A DNA stretch of 64,000 nucleotides from CBCOTE01 sp965112965 (GCA_965112965.1 CBCOTE010000022.1:186001-250000), one strand, 5' to 3'; counted from the stretch's first letter, positions 28,471-40,300 are shown. A program made the numbers and translations. Notes: generated from the letters alone by a model not told the origin.

Positions 28471-31034
28471 TAGTGGGCTAAGTATGGCTGAGCATTTAAC
28501 CGGCAGCGTCTATTCGGGCCATGCTAGCCTTTTGTGTTCTATATTCAGACTACCTTTATGGGTTTATCTTCTACCTCGTGTTCAGTTTTAGAGTGGTGAC
28601 TTAGTGACCACTGAAGGCGGAAAATACTTGGATGCCTCTATATGATTACCATTACCCACTCCATAGTGAGTTTATCGAGGTGCACCAGTTCTTCAGAAAA
28701 TGGCCGTACCTTTATTATTGTCTTATTTTTAGACGTATGAGTTTTGTTTTTTTCACGGCTAGAGCTGTAGTTCAGCTACTGGTAAGGTGTGCTACGTGTC
28801 CTCGGGGAGGGCAAGCGGTAACGTATTATAGGCAAGTTTAAAGGCCTACTTTGTCATCTGTATCTACAGCCGTATCGACAAGATAGTGGTCAAAAAAATC
28901 GGTGGAATCGGTGGGAATGGTTGTTATTGGTGGTCACTGAGAACGATCTGTCTATTATCCCTTCGCACGGCATTATTTTTTCTATCTTTCGGGCGTTACA
29001 TAGGCAAGGTGCTGTTTGTGAAGAGATTTGTGCGATTCAAAGCCCTAATTTTAGTCCTGACCAAGTAGTCGGCCAACATCTACGCGGTCTTCATCGCGTG
29101 ATAAATAATTTCAGGTCTGAGCTTTGGCTTTATCATCGATATCGAGGCGTGTATGCAGAGGTTAGAATGGATCAGGGACAATTCATGTAGTCCTGTCCCA
29201 CTGTATCGGAAGTTTACGTATGGCGCAAAGCGTGCTCCGGTCCATAGTTATTTTCTTCTTGGAGCTGATCATGCGCTGAGACATCGAGTTGCAGATGGAC
29301 GGCTCCTATTTTTTTTGCTTGCTTAAGCTAGCAAGCAAAAAAATCTTATAATTTTTTTCAGATTCGGCTGTGTCTCGATTCCATAGTGGTAGCAGTTATG
29401 AAGTAGAGTGAAAAAAATGTTTTTTAATCTCCAATCCCATGCGGGTATCAAAGGCGATGACATCTTAATAACCATCAGCGGCCTTAAGAATTTGGAGTGG
29501 TTGTGGCTATCCTTTAGGTCGACCCGGAACAGTTATCTTTAAAGGAACTGCTCAACCACGGATTGATATGAGTTTATTATGATCAAATTCATACAGAGTA
29601 TATCTATTAATAGAGTGGACTTTCTCGAAGGAGACCGACCAGCTCGAGTTTGATTTTGGAAGGCTTAAGCTGGTTTAAGTCTATGATATATTCCCGTGCC
29701 TGTGTTTTTTACTTAATTATGCGATACGGCAAATTGTCTAAGTCAATCTGACTTCTCTTGATTTATCCAACTCGCAGACTGAAGTTTTGTTGTCACTTAC
29801 CGTCTGGTATAGGCTTTAGTATGCATACATTCGAATGGTTTGGCTCAGAGGTTGTAGCATAACTAGATGCGCTGCTATTGCGCGTCGCTATGGCCACCTT
29901 GACCAATTGCGCTGCTGGCCGATACCTAGCATATCTCTTAGGAAGAATCTGAGAGCGAGCGCAGAGTAAATTTTTTTAGGTCTGTATACATCCGTGTGTA
30001 ATGTTGAAGGCTTTATGCTCGTCGTCATGCTTGGCGCGTATTATAAAAATGGCTAAAAATTATTTAATACATCTTTTTTTGCCACGATTCTTATATACTG
30101 GATCGGACATCTAGAGGGTGGCCAATTCGGTATATAAATAGGTGTCGATTTTTATGCTGCGCGACGAGACTGAGGTCTTGGAGGCTGTTACTGAACCATT
30201 GTTTGGTTAGATTTATACCTAACGATTTTATTACTGAGAGAAAAAAAGTGAGTTTACTGTGTAGTTAGCTATATATAGAATTCACTTCTTCTACCCTAAG
30301 GGGTGGCAAAATTCTACTACAGTTAGTCCCTAACTAAAAAAATAAAGATTCGTATTGTTCAATCGTAAATGTTGATATAGTTTTTTCGTACTATCAGTTC
30401 ATCATCGTATCTTGAGAAATATGTTTACAAGTATCCTATAAGCATCATCAGTGAGGGGCGTGATTATCATAAACTACCTGGAGAAAATAGTAAACTCTGT
30501 GACTTTTCGTATATGCTATCTTAAAATATATTTGAGGTCGAGCAGCTCCAGCTTTTTAAACATTTTTTTACCAACATGCCTGGGCAAAGAATGTACAATA
30601 TAATATGTGTTTTTTGTCGAGTAATACTTGCAAGGCGTGGTATCGTTTATTTAGTATTGCGTTTTGAACATTGAGTTTATGGTCATCATGATAAATATTT
30701 AATAAACGTCGATTTTTTTGTTTCCCGTTCTTTTTTATTTTCGATTTTTTGTCAGTCATTCTTAACGTACGGGCGGATCTATCCGAGATAGCGTAGTGAT
30801 ATACCTGTCAAAACTGTAATGACCTATAGTAATGGGCATAATAAGATCATAATAGATTAAAATTAGTACAATGTTTCATAGTCTATTTATATATATTCGG
30901 TATGGCATTATTGTATGTTTATAGAGTGACTGATGACGAATAGCTATTTAGTTATTTTGATGTTATTTTGATATAGTGTTGCTTTTTGAATTTATATAGC
31001 GCAACAATGCAGTAGCAATGCACAATATCAAATT
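28471..31034. other. Eroded stretch, 2.5 kb
   Basis: Nothing intact. Just after uvrB, 28632-28841 opens with MPLYDYHYPLHSEFIEVH, reminiscent of an FmdB-type zinc-ribbon protein start but lacking its cysteines; it soon loses frame. 28921-29190 is a short helical open frame of unknown origin. Around 30568-30759 a Lys-rich minus-strand frame looks like chance in AT-rich DNA. One terminator-like hairpin is listed separately. Confidence 0.55.
29310..29343. terminator. Bidirectional terminator-like hairpin
   Basis: A perfect 14-bp inverted repeat: seven T then GCTTGCT, a six-base loop (TAAGCT), then AGCAAGC and seven A. The T and A runs sit outside the G+C part of the stem on both sides, so transcripts from either strand would end in a hairpin plus U run. 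It lies in eroded DNA, about 840 bases after uvrB, and may be a surviving terminator of lost genes. Confidence 0.55.
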
Positions 31035-32346
31035 ATTATAGAGCCAATAGAGGACGGTAAGGAAGTGCCGGCAGATTGCTATCCTCTGGGCAGGAAAAAA
31101 ATTAGTCATCTCGCCTGGGCTGTTGAGCGGTACTAAGGCAGTCATGTCCGGTCGGCTTTCAGTGGGATGCAAGCGTCCGCTTACGGGCACCATCAAGGAG
31201 GCCAACGCCGGCGCCAAGTAATCCAGGTATTGGCCAAACTGGACTTCGTAGCTATTCTTCTCGAAGGGGTACGATCGGGTGGTAACCTTTACGTCATACG
31301 GATTAGGCATGCTGGCCACGTGGGGCGGGGCGGGCTGGGTTCTAGAGGTATTATCATACTTTGGTGGAACGAGTACGAATCTGCTCTCAAGGCCAGCTTG
31401 AGGGTACTAATAAGATTAGCGGCGAGACACAGGCTGAGACTGAGAGAGCCTGTGGTGGCAATTCAACACATAATATCATTACGGATACATCATTCAGTGT
31501 TCGGGCACGTATACAGACAAGAGTAGAAAATACTTCACTAAGTAACCTGAGTACGCGACAGTCTGGGCTCATGGCGCTAACTATTGTATCGATGATTTGG
31601 ACGCCGTAACTGTTCGATCGTTTGGATGATGACTACGGCCTGAATACTATTGAGATGGATGCTGCTATAGTTGTGGCCATGGAAACTGGAGGTCATTTCT
31701 TTTGGCGACGCGCAGGGCATTATCTACTTAGTACATGAGACAGGTAGGGGCACGCCACTGGGTCGTATCCTGAGGCGGCGGTGCGGCTTTGACTGTAAAG
31801 GCCTACGGTCTAGAACGGGCACCTTGTGTCAAAGACCGGGCTATGTCAGCCTATGATCCGTAATCCATCGGGCATTGGCGTGACCTATGCTATCACGTCC
31901 ATGGGTTCAGACCACACCGCGGGTTATACCGTTGCCACCAATATGTTTAAGGTGGGTGGCTATGTGAATTCAATGGCAGTGAAAGGGCAAGTCGAGTTCT
32001 CGCACAATCTTCAGATCGCTACAGCGGCGGTGGATGCCACGGGCATGTGCTTGTTTATTGCTTTCGCCGTACTAGACCAGTCCGAAATTTTTCAGGCTTT
32101 GGTGGATTTGTCCAACTCCTTCTACGGATGGAACCTAGACAGCAACGGAGTGATCGAATTTGGCAAGTTTATTCTGATAAACGAAAGGGAGTTTAACAAA
32201 CGTATTGGCTTCACAAAGCTGGATGACCGGCTCCGCTCTATTTCCGGCGTGAGTTCTTGGCTCCGCATAACATGGTCTTCGACGTGCTCGATATAGACCT
32301 AGACAATATTTTAATTAGTAGTATATTGGCCATAGACCTCAGATAG
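31035..32346 (+). pseudogene. aor: Aldehyde:ferredoxin oxidoreductase remnant (tungsten-pterin enzyme)
   Basis: AOR oxidises aldehydes to acids using a tungsten bis-pterin cofactor and a 4Fe-4S cluster. Family blocks occur in order on the plus strand: SPGLLSGT and SGRLSVG with PLTGTIKEANAG near 31110-31210, VLAKLDFVAILLEG, HAGHVGRGGLG, NKISGETQAE, DDYGLNTIEMDAAIVVAMET, GTPLGRIL, then a conserved C-terminal part (31850-32290) with GIGVTYAITSMGSDHTAGYT and LQIATAAVDATGMCLFIAFA, and a final piece in another frame ending at a TAG at 32344. Many frameshifts separate them, and about 100 codons between the N-terminal block and the GRGGLG block are deleted. Clearly non-functional. Confidence 0.85.
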
Positions 32347-32377
32347 CCGGCCTCTGCCGGCTATCTGAGGTCTATGG
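32330..32377. repeat. Perfect 22-bp inverted repeat with 4-base loop
   Basis: Arms at 32330-32351 and 32356-32377 are exact reverse complements; the loop is CTCT. The left arm contains the end of the aor remnant including its stop codon. The right arm runs into the GGGAG ribosome binding site of moaD (ATG at 32387). No T run follows, so it is not a standard terminator. In RNA it would form a very stable hairpin next to the moaD start. Confidence 0.9.
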
Positions 32378-32386
32378 GAGCGATTC

Positions 32387-32609
32387 ATGACCGTCAGTCT
32401 CAAGTGTTACACTACTTTGAGTTGTTTTCAACCCTTTGACCCTCGAATACGTCCCCGGCATGGATGGAGAGACTGTAGTTGATTGCCTAACGCGTTTGGG
32501 TATCCCGTCCGCCGAGGTTGCAATAATTTTCGTGAATAACCGCCATGCTGCGCCTGAAACCATCCTGGCCGAAAGCGATTGTACGGGGCTTTTTTTCAGA
32601 GGTGGATGA
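32387..32609 (+). pseudogene. moaD: Molybdopterin synthase small subunit MoaD-like protein, one frameshift
   Basis: MoaD/ThiS-fold sulfur carriers donate sulfur from a C-terminal thiocarboxylate. An ATG at 32387 after GGGAG opens with MTVSLKCYTTLS and FQPFD; then the frame changes by one base near 32441, at a CCC run. From there the frame is uninterrupted (GETVVDCLTRLGIP, IIFVNNRHAAPETIL) to GLFFRGG and a TGA, so the terminal Gly-Gly is intact. Total length about 74 codons, normal for the family. Placement directly after aor matches Desulfovibrio-type aor-moaD operons. A single visible lesion suggests recent loss. Confidence 0.8.
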
Positions 32610-34349
32610 CTAGATTATTCTTTCATTTTTTTTTGGATCAGATCCCTCTATTAGCTTTGGCTCCTCCTAGGCGCTGTTTGGTTGCTTATAGTAGCTGGTC
32701 AGGTTGTTTTGTTCGATTTATTGTGACCATCGGTTGAGTAAGGCTGTTGGAGCGTATCCAGTTTATCTAAGGCGTTGGCCGCAGCGCTATCCAGTTCTAT
32801 CAACTAGTTTCCTAGTTTGCGTGGGCATACCATGATCTTGAGGTTGCCGTCTGGATCAGGCAGGCCATGCATAAAGGCCATATTCCAGGTTATCGACCTG
32901 GGAAGGTGGACATATCTATATCGAAGTCAATATGAATTGTCCGTAATAGGCATGCAAGATTGATTTAGGGCATGTAGGCCCATAATCGGAGAAAAAGTGG
33001 TAGTGTCTGCTGGGCATCATCCAGTGATTTCGTTGTCTCTGGACTGCAGGTGGGGGTGGCCATTGAGGTTGCCGGTCTGCTGGAGACGTTATGGTTGCTG
33101 GCTCTTTACTAATTTGCATCCTCAAATATCAGCCCTGGTTATCGGTATGGTAGTGTGGGGTTAGTGACAGTCATAGCGTGCAGTATTATGGACAGTACTG
33201 GGGTAGTGGCGTTTGATCCGCCTAGGATGGGGTAGCAAGCTATTTTAGGCTGAATAAGAAGCTTTGGAGAGAGTCAGCTTCTTGGGCCGTTAGGAGTGAG
33301 TCAATAGCTAGCGACAGGCGAAATTTGGACTCCTTAGTTGGACAGGGCTTAGGTACCTCTAGGTACAGCTCAACGTATAGCCGCTATCTACTAGTAGATT
33401 ACTTATAATGAGGGGCAAACGGGGTCCGATCCAATTGAGGTGTATGACGTTTCCATAGATTGTTTGGGCTGGCAACGGTTTTACAGGTTTGTCTGGTATT
33501 ATTTAGGTAATATGAAGATGCACCCAGTGGTTGTGTGTTAACTTTAGCCTGGTGAAAAATTATGAGCGTGGATGTAATATTTTATAGTCGTATTTTGTTA
33601 CAGGATTGTGACCTGCGTAGTAGCACTGTACAGACAACTCATGGCCAGTGACCTGAGTTGAATAGACCGACTATATGTCTAGGAGAATGCTGCCCCGTGA
33701 TTTATATTTGGGCTTTAGTATAACTAATCTTAGAATTGTTTCTATGCCGGTACCATGGCTTAGGCCATGAAAATCGCTAGGGCCAGATATTACATACTTG
33801 TGGCTTGCTATATATTGAGCAGACTGTCTCTTTTTACTGTACTTAGGTCCGGTCTATGATGTGCCTGGTATGCTGATTACGGCCATGGGTCTAATATTAG
33901 TGTATTTTCAGATGTATTGAAGAGTCAGTATTATCCTCCATATGGCTGTCAGTCCAGAATACAGTACGTATTAGCATCTTAAGAGGATAGTTCGTGCCGT
34001 TGTTGGACTTTGGCCTGCGTAAGGCTCTGCGTGGGGTTGGATGGGCAACCTTTAATGAGTACAAAAAAAGGAGACATGTAGCTGTTTTGTGATCCTGGCG
34101 GAAGAGTCTACTGTGTGGTGTGATTACTATACGATAGTTCGCGTTATAAATATAAATATATCTCGCAATATCCTGGGATTATGGGATTATGTTGATGCGG
34201 TACAAAAGGGTTATTCGTCTGTGCGGTTAAGGCCGAGCTAGTGGAATAGGACTGGATTTACTGGTGAATTGGGCATAGATTTCGTTGTTTTCTGTTATTT
34301 AAGTAGAGCTGAGATAGCCACTTTGGCTAAAATTCACGGAGCAAAAAAA
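32610..34349. other. Eroded stretch with an unidentified minus-strand relic
   Basis: Around 32650-33120 the minus strand holds protein-like blocks in two frames, including AFMHGLPDPDGNLKIMVCP followed by ELDSAAANALDKLD; I do not recognise the family. A second relic near 33250-33420 reads KFRLSLAIDSLLTAQEADSL on the minus strand. The remainder up to ligA has no recognisable content. An imperfect duplication (ATTATGGG twice) occurs near 34176-34194. Confidence 0.45.
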
Positions 34350-36443
34350 ATGGCTGAAGCGACGACCGCCATCAGGGAACGAGTTCAAAAACTTCGCATG
34401 GATATCGCCTACCACGATTACCGGTATTACGTACTGGATGATCCGGAGATCACTGATATTGCGTACGACGAACTCTTTGTCAAACTTAAGGCGTTGGAGG
34501 CAGCTTATCCAGAGCTGGCTGACCCCAATTCGCCTACACAACGAGTAGGTGGCCGAGTAGCTGCAGCTTTCGCTCAGCGTCGTCACAGCTTGCCCATGCT
34601 TTCTTTGGACAACGTCTTTATTTTAGAGGACTGGCGGACGTTTTTAAAGCGGGCCGAGCGTCGGGTGACCGGGGCCAGTTTATCGTCTTATTGGGTAGAC
34701 CCTAAGTTGGATGGTCTAGCCGTGGAGGTAGTTTATGAAGCCGGCCGGCTTGTGGCGGCCATTACACGTGGCGACGGTGAGATGGGTGAGGATGTGACTG
34801 CAAATCTACGCACGGTGCGTAATTTGCCAAAATTACTAGAGGCATCTGCCGGACTGGCTCGAGAACGACTGGCTGTTCCCACGCTTTTAGAGGTGCGTGG
34901 GGAGGTAGTATTCACTAAACATGCTTTCCATGCCCTTAATGTGGCTCAGAATAAAGATGGGGCCAAGACATTTGCTAACCAACGCAACGCCGCAGCTGGA
35001 TCCGTACGGCAGCTTGATCCGCACATCACGGCCCGGCGGTTTCTCTCCTTTCTGGCCTATGGAGTGGGACGGGCGGAGTGGTCGGAATCGGGAGAAAGAT
35101 GGACTACTCAGACTGCCATCATGGCCGGTCTGGTCGCTTTAGGTTTTGCTATACCCCCAGAGGCACGCCATTGTGATACGCCGGCCGCGGTGGAAACCTA
35201 TTACGAGAACCTGGCAACTAGACGAGATGCATTTCCTTTCGAGATCGATGGAGTGGTAGTGAAATTTGACGATCTGAAGTTGCAGGAGGCCTTGGGCGCT
35301 ACAGCTCGAGCTCCACGTTGGGCCTTGGCTTTAAAATTTTCTCCTCGCCAGGTCGAGACAGTACTCGAGGATATTGAGGTCCATGTGGGCCGTACTGGGG
35401 TGCTCACACCGGTTGCTCTGCTGCGACCTGTGTCCTTGGCTGGGGTGATTATTTCTCGGGCAACTCTGCACAACAAGGACGAGTTCCAGGCCAAGGATTT
35501 ACGGCTGGGTGATACTGTATTCGTACAGCGGGCTGGAGACGTTATTCCCGAGGTGGTTGGTCCGGTGTTAGAGAAACGTACTGGCGCTGAGCGAGAATTT
35601 GAATTTCCGGATATTTGTCCGGCCTGTGGTAGCTCCGTGGTCCGGTTAGCTGGGGAAGTGGCTAGCCGCTGTCCAAACCTTACCTGTCCAGCAGTGGCCA
35701 GACGAAGCATTATACATTTCGCTTCTAAGTCCAGGCTAGATATTGGGGGCATTGGCAAGCGCTGGATAGAGGTCTTCGTAGACCAGGGCCTGGCGTGTAC
35801 ATCGGCGGACCTATTTAATCTCACCAGGGAACAGCTACTCAGCCTGGAGCGTATGGGAGAGAAATTGGCTGATAGCTTTTTAGCGACTTTAGAAGAAACT
35901 AAGAAAAATGCAACGTTACCCCGGTTTATAGCGGCTTTAGGTATTCGCCACGTCGGATCTGAGACGGCTAAGATTTTGGGGACAACTTTTCTCGACTTGG
36001 ACGATTTAGCCGCAGCCTCGGTCGAGGCCTTGCAAAGGTTGCCCAATATTGGGCCGGAAGTGGCAACTTCCATCCGGGCTTTTTTCGATAATGTGGCAAA
36101 TCAGACACTGTTAGATCGTTTTCGAGCGCTGGGTTTATGGCCACTTCGGCCGGAGTCGGTCATTCCTAAGTTAGAAGCAGGGGCACTTGGAACTATTCGA
36201 ACAAGGATGTTGGCGGATATGCGAGTGCTCATCACTGGTGCCATCCCAGGCTATGCCCGGGCACAGGCCAAGGCCTTGGTGGAGACAGCCGGGGGCATGA
36301 TGGTTGAGTCGGTATCGAAAAAACTGGACCTCTTGATTGTTGGCAAGGCTCCCGGGCTGAGTAAGTTGAAAAAAGCGAGGATGCTAGGTATTCCTGCCAT
36401 CGATGCTAATGAGTTTTTCCAGCGAGTCATCGAGAATGCCTAA
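34350..36443 (+). CDS. ligA: NAD-dependent DNA ligase
   Basis: Seals nicks during replication and repair using NAD. The 697-residue protein has all domains: N-terminal Ia domain (YHDYRYYVLDDPEITD), adenylation domain with active-site lysine in DPKLDGLA (about residue 118), OB fold, four-Cys zinc finger starting CPACG (about 422), helix-hairpin-helix repeats and a C-terminal BRCT domain (VLITGAIPGYARAQAKALVE). I start at the ATG at 34350, which has GGAG about 9 bases upstream; the frame is open back to 34269 but that leader is not family-like. No lesion is seen. Followed by dapB 79 bases later on the same strand. Confidence 0.96.
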   Translation: MAEATTAIRERVQKLRMDIAYHDYRYYVLDDPEITDIAYDELFVKLKALEAAYPELADPNSPTQRVGGRVAAAFAQRRHSLPMLSLDNVFILEDWRTFLKRAERRVTGASLSSYWVDPKLDGLAVEVVYEAGRLVAAITRGDGEMGEDVTANLRTVRNLPKLLEASAGLARERLAVPTLLEVRGEVVFTKHAFHALNVAQNKDGAKTFANQRNAAAGSVRQLDPHITARRFLSFLAYGVGRAEWSESGERWTTQTAIMAGLVALGFAIPPEARHCDTPAAVETYYENLATRRDAFPFEIDGVVVKFDDLKLQEALGATARAPRWALALKFSPRQVETVLEDIEVHVGRTGVLTPVALLRPVSLAGVIISRATLHNKDEFQAKDLRLGDTVFVQRAGDVIPEVVGPVLEKRTGAEREFEFPDICPACGSSVVRLAGEVASRCPNLTCPAVARRSIIHFASKSRLDIGGIGKRWIEVFVDQGLACTSADLFNLTREQLLSLERMGEKLADSFLATLEETKKNATLPRFIAALGIRHVGSETAKILGTTFLDLDDLAAASVEALQRLPNIGPEVATSIRAFFDNVANQTLLDRFRALGLWPLRPESVIPKLEAGALGTIRTRMLADMRVLITGAIPGYARAQAKALVETAGGMMVESVSKKLDLLIVGKAPGLSKLKKARMLGIPAIDANEFFQRVIENA

Positions 36444-36522
36444 AGTGTGGGTCGATGTATAGTCTTTAATATCGATTATAATCTAATCCGCTGCCATATA
36501 CACATATTGAAGGAGACAAACA

Positions 36523-37302
36523 ATGGCGACGAAGATCGTCGTGACCGGGGTTATGGGCCGCATGGGTTCCACTATAATGAAATTGGTGGATAAAGATCCA
36601 GACTTGGAACTAGCCGGGGTTGTGGAACAATCAAGCTACAGTGAAAATCTCAAAGCCTTTGTCTGCCCTCAGAGTACCAGCTTGGATGAGGTGCTACCCC
36701 AGGCCATAGGCGCGGTGGTGGTGGATTTTACTACTCCTAAGGCTACGGTGGAAGCGGCCAGGGCTGCAGCTCGTCATGGAAATCCCTTAGTGGTTGGCAC
36801 TACAGGTCTGACGTCTGAGCAACTATTATTATTGGAGGAGGCGGCAACGTGCGTGCCGGTGCTTTGGTCTCCGAATATGAGTATAGGTGTTAATGTGCTC
36901 CTGCGGATCCTGCCAGACTTAGTGCGGCTGCTCGGGGAAGTCTACGACATAGAGGTGATGGAGCTGCACCATAACCAGAAAAAAGATTCGCCCAGCGGCA
37001 CGGCTCTGAAGCTAGCTGAGTGTTTAGCCACGTCCCGTGGTTGGAATTTTGTGGAGACGAGTTGTTATGCCCGTCATGGCATTGTTGGCGCCCGGCCAAG
37101 ACAGGAAATTGGAGTCCAAGCTATTCGCGGTGGCGATGTAGTAGGGGTGCATACGGTTTACTTTATGGGGCCTGGTGAGCGTATCGAGGTGACGCACCAG
37201 GCTCATTCTCGTGAAAATTTTGCTCAGGGCGCTTTGCGGGCAGCTAAGTGGTTAGTCAGTCGGTCAGCTAGCCAGCTCTATACCTTTGCAGATATACTGT
37301 AA
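36523..37302 (+). CDS. dapB: 4-hydroxy-tetrahydrodipicolinate reductase
   Basis: Second committed step towards meso-diaminopimelate and lysine, using NAD(P)H. The 259-residue protein has the nucleotide-binding motif GVMGRMGSTIM, VDFTTPKATVEAA, VGTTGLTSEQ, the catalytic ELHHNQKKDSPSGTAL block with the conserved His and Lys, and the C-terminal IEVTHQAHSRENFAQGAL. A strong ribosome binding site (AAGGAG) lies 9 bases before the ATG. Ends in TAA. Its retention with uppP indicates that a DAP-type peptidoglycan wall is still made. Confidence 0.96.
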   Translation: MATKIVVTGVMGRMGSTIMKLVDKDPDLELAGVVEQSSYSENLKAFVCPQSTSLDEVLPQAIGAVVVDFTTPKATVEAARAAARHGNPLVVGTTGLTSEQLLLLEEAATCVPVLWSPNMSIGVNVLLRILPDLVRLLGEVYDIEVMELHHNQKKDSPSGTALKLAECLATSRGWNFVETSCYARHGIVGARPRQEIGVQAIRGGDVVGVHTVYFMGPGERIEVTHQAHSRENFAQGALRAAKWLVSRSASQLYTFADIL

Positions 37303-40300
37303 GGAAAGATGGCATAAACCACTTATAATGGATGGTTTCGGGCCTTCGGCGACGGAACAGAGCATTAGTCTCACTGTATAACGAGCTACGCAACGAGATT
37401 GAATACGTACAAAGTTGATTGCCCATAGTCAGATTTATCATAAAGAAGGCTCTATTGACCTTGATCCCAGATAGATTATAGGTGTTTCTGGTACGTTTAA
37501 ACCTGACCATGGAATTGGTCATCGTTGCTGAGGCAGTAGATGGACTAGTTTTTTTGCTTGTAAAATGATCGAGTTATCGGGATAGAGGAGGATTATCTGG
37601 CCATATTGGCCGGCGTCATCAAAGTCTTTAAGTACATTTACGAACTTTTATGGTTGGAGATCGAGCTGTTCTATGAGCCCATTAAGGTTTTTTTGAGGAG
37701 CTAATGCTGGCCGAGCACGTGCTGGAGTATATTGTGGAGATACTGTCTAAAGAGTTGATCGAAGATTTCTACGTTTGTCGCTTTATAAGCAGTAAGAGCA
37801 TTTGAATACGGTGGCCGATGCTCGGCATGTAGTTTCCGCGTCAATTTTTTGTATTGTACAAAGGATTCGCATTATACATCGTGTGGTCATGTAGGTTATA
37901 GACCATGAATGCGTTGACCAAGGTCGGACGTCGCTCTATGTAGTCTCCATAGTTTAAACCAGCTTGGAGAATAGAGAAAGATATTTTTTTTCCTGAGAGG
38001 TCTATCGGTAGAATTATCACTCCAGGGTAATATTCATTCGATATATAGGATAAACTTTATAGTATTATAAATTTTAACTCCTAGATAAGGAGATATTGTA
38101 GTTATTCTGAATTCTATTTTTTTTGGCCGATTGTAGTTATTTGTATCCTCTACTATAGGTTGGCGGCTAGCCATCTGGCAGAGTATTTTGGCCAAGGTGG
38201 CCGGATGGAGGCATAATTTACGTGGGCAACAACGTGTAGCCATTATGATGAGTCATATCAGACTTGTCATTGATGACTCGGAACAGTTTGTTGATAGTTT
38301 GGCTGAGTTTTTCGAATAGGACATTTGGCGTAGCGTAGGTATTGATGAATATGTGCAAATATTTTTACTAGTTATATCAATAATTTTATTTATTTTTTAA
38401 TGTTGAGTTTAGTACGTTATTTTTTTTGAAAGCATCATTTGTTTACATTGAGTTATTGATAAGCTCATAGAGGTTGAGAATTACTTTTGGATCCTACATT
38501 ATGTCCGTGCCGTGAGATCTTGGACGTGGAGTCTGAGGAGTATATGACCACATTGTCTAGGATGTAGTTTTACCAGGCTAGTCGAAGGTCTTTAACTGTA
38601 ATTGCCACGACTCTACGTCTCTGCATGTGTGTCTGATATCCTGGGCTATGCCATAGTGCTGGCCTGAACTCGATGTCTTGTCGATAGCCGTTCCGTCATC
38701 TAACTAGCCAAAGTGTCCTTTGCCTAGTTTTTTTGTATTAAGCCACGTGCTGCTTCGTAGTTGACTAAGTCAAAAAAAATGGATCAGCTTCAGATAGTCT
38801 AGCCAGTACGCAGAATGATATTGTCTATACTTCCACCTATTAGCACGAGTTAGGTTGTCTAGATATAGGTCTCGGGTAGGCCTCGATATGCTGAGGTTGA
38901 CAATCAGCTTAGTATTATTGCGGTGGATGAAAAAAATCGTTGCCGTTTTCCTTTTTGCCTTGTGCGTTCCCTATCAGTATCAGTAAATGTTTAGGTGTAT
39001 CTGGTCTCAGCGGGTATAACCCCCCCCCGCATAGCACTATCGTAGTTCTGAATAGACAGGCGTATAGGGCAACTTCTGGTCAGATAAAAATAGATACGTG
39101 TTGCGATGTTTACCGACGCATGGTTGTCAGACAGTTGGTTCTTATTTAATATTTTTTTTGTGAACCGTAGTTGATGTTCATTATCACACTATGTATGTGT
39201 AGGCCGCAGGAAGACTCAGGCCATATCGCCGTATCGAAGAAGACTTAAGCTACCTTCTGTACCTTTAATAAATAGCAGCTATCCTAGTCCAGAGTACCGA
39301 TTTTTGTCCGGTTTTTTTGGCATGCTCCGAGCTTCATTGGCCTCAGCCAGGGCTTTATGATCTTTATAATAGCCCTGGAGCTAATAGTTTCTCTTAGCCT
39401 GCAACTACGACCCACTTTATTAGCCTGAGAACATGTTCAGCTCTTGGCCCTTGAGTCGCAGCTCGTACGTGTTGATTATTTCGGCTGGAGAGGGAAAGTA
39501 GCATAGAGTGAGTTGGCCATCTTAGCCAGCGATTGTAAACTTAGTTGGCTGTCAGTTCTATGGCTTATCAGCTGAACGTTATGGTCGATGTTGAAGTCTG
39601 CCTTGTTGGCTTAGATTATGCTAAACTTATCAAAAGAAGTACTCCGTTAATATAAAATTTTACTCTGAATGGTGACGGGACATGCCGAGGATTGGGTCTA
39701 TGATGTTGGACAAAAGAGTCTGTTCTTAGCTAGATGGATACAGCCGTACCTAGGGAAGTCCTAATAGTTGCATCGGTGAAGCGGAGAAATTGCATGTGTA
39801 TGGTTCTGTGACGAGGGCAGGCGTCCAGATACATGGTAAAAATCGGTTGAAGCCAGGCGGGCCATGGAATCCTTTATAGTGAGTCCTGCTTAGGATAGCC
39901 CTGTGGTTGCAGTCGGGCAAAGGAGCCCGTCGTCATATCTGACTGATTTTTATCAAAGGTGTGGGTAAATTTCGCCCATTAGATTAAGTAGGGAGGTGTA
40001 TGTGTAGTGGGATCAAGTCTAGACATCAGGGCAATGAGGTAGCCCATAATTTTAATCCGGTGTAGTAGGAAAATTCGAAGATGAGAGAGAGGCCTTCGTT
40101 TGAGGATTGAATGGACTGCTGGCCGTGATGATATGCTTATATATCTGTCTGTTTATTATTCTACGGCCAGTTATAAGGAGATACAATATGGCTCATGGTT
40201 ATTACCGCAACTGTCGCTTCCGGTATGAGCTTAGCCTTAGTGCCGGATTGAGCAGTTGCATGCTGACACTGCACTTTGTTTTTTTGTTGCAGCCTAATAT

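Noticed and set aside
30963..31319. Minus-strand frame of 118 codons as a gene
   Set aside because: The plus strand of the same segment carries ordered blocks of aldehyde:ferredoxin oxidoreductase, so the minus-strand frame is a shadow.
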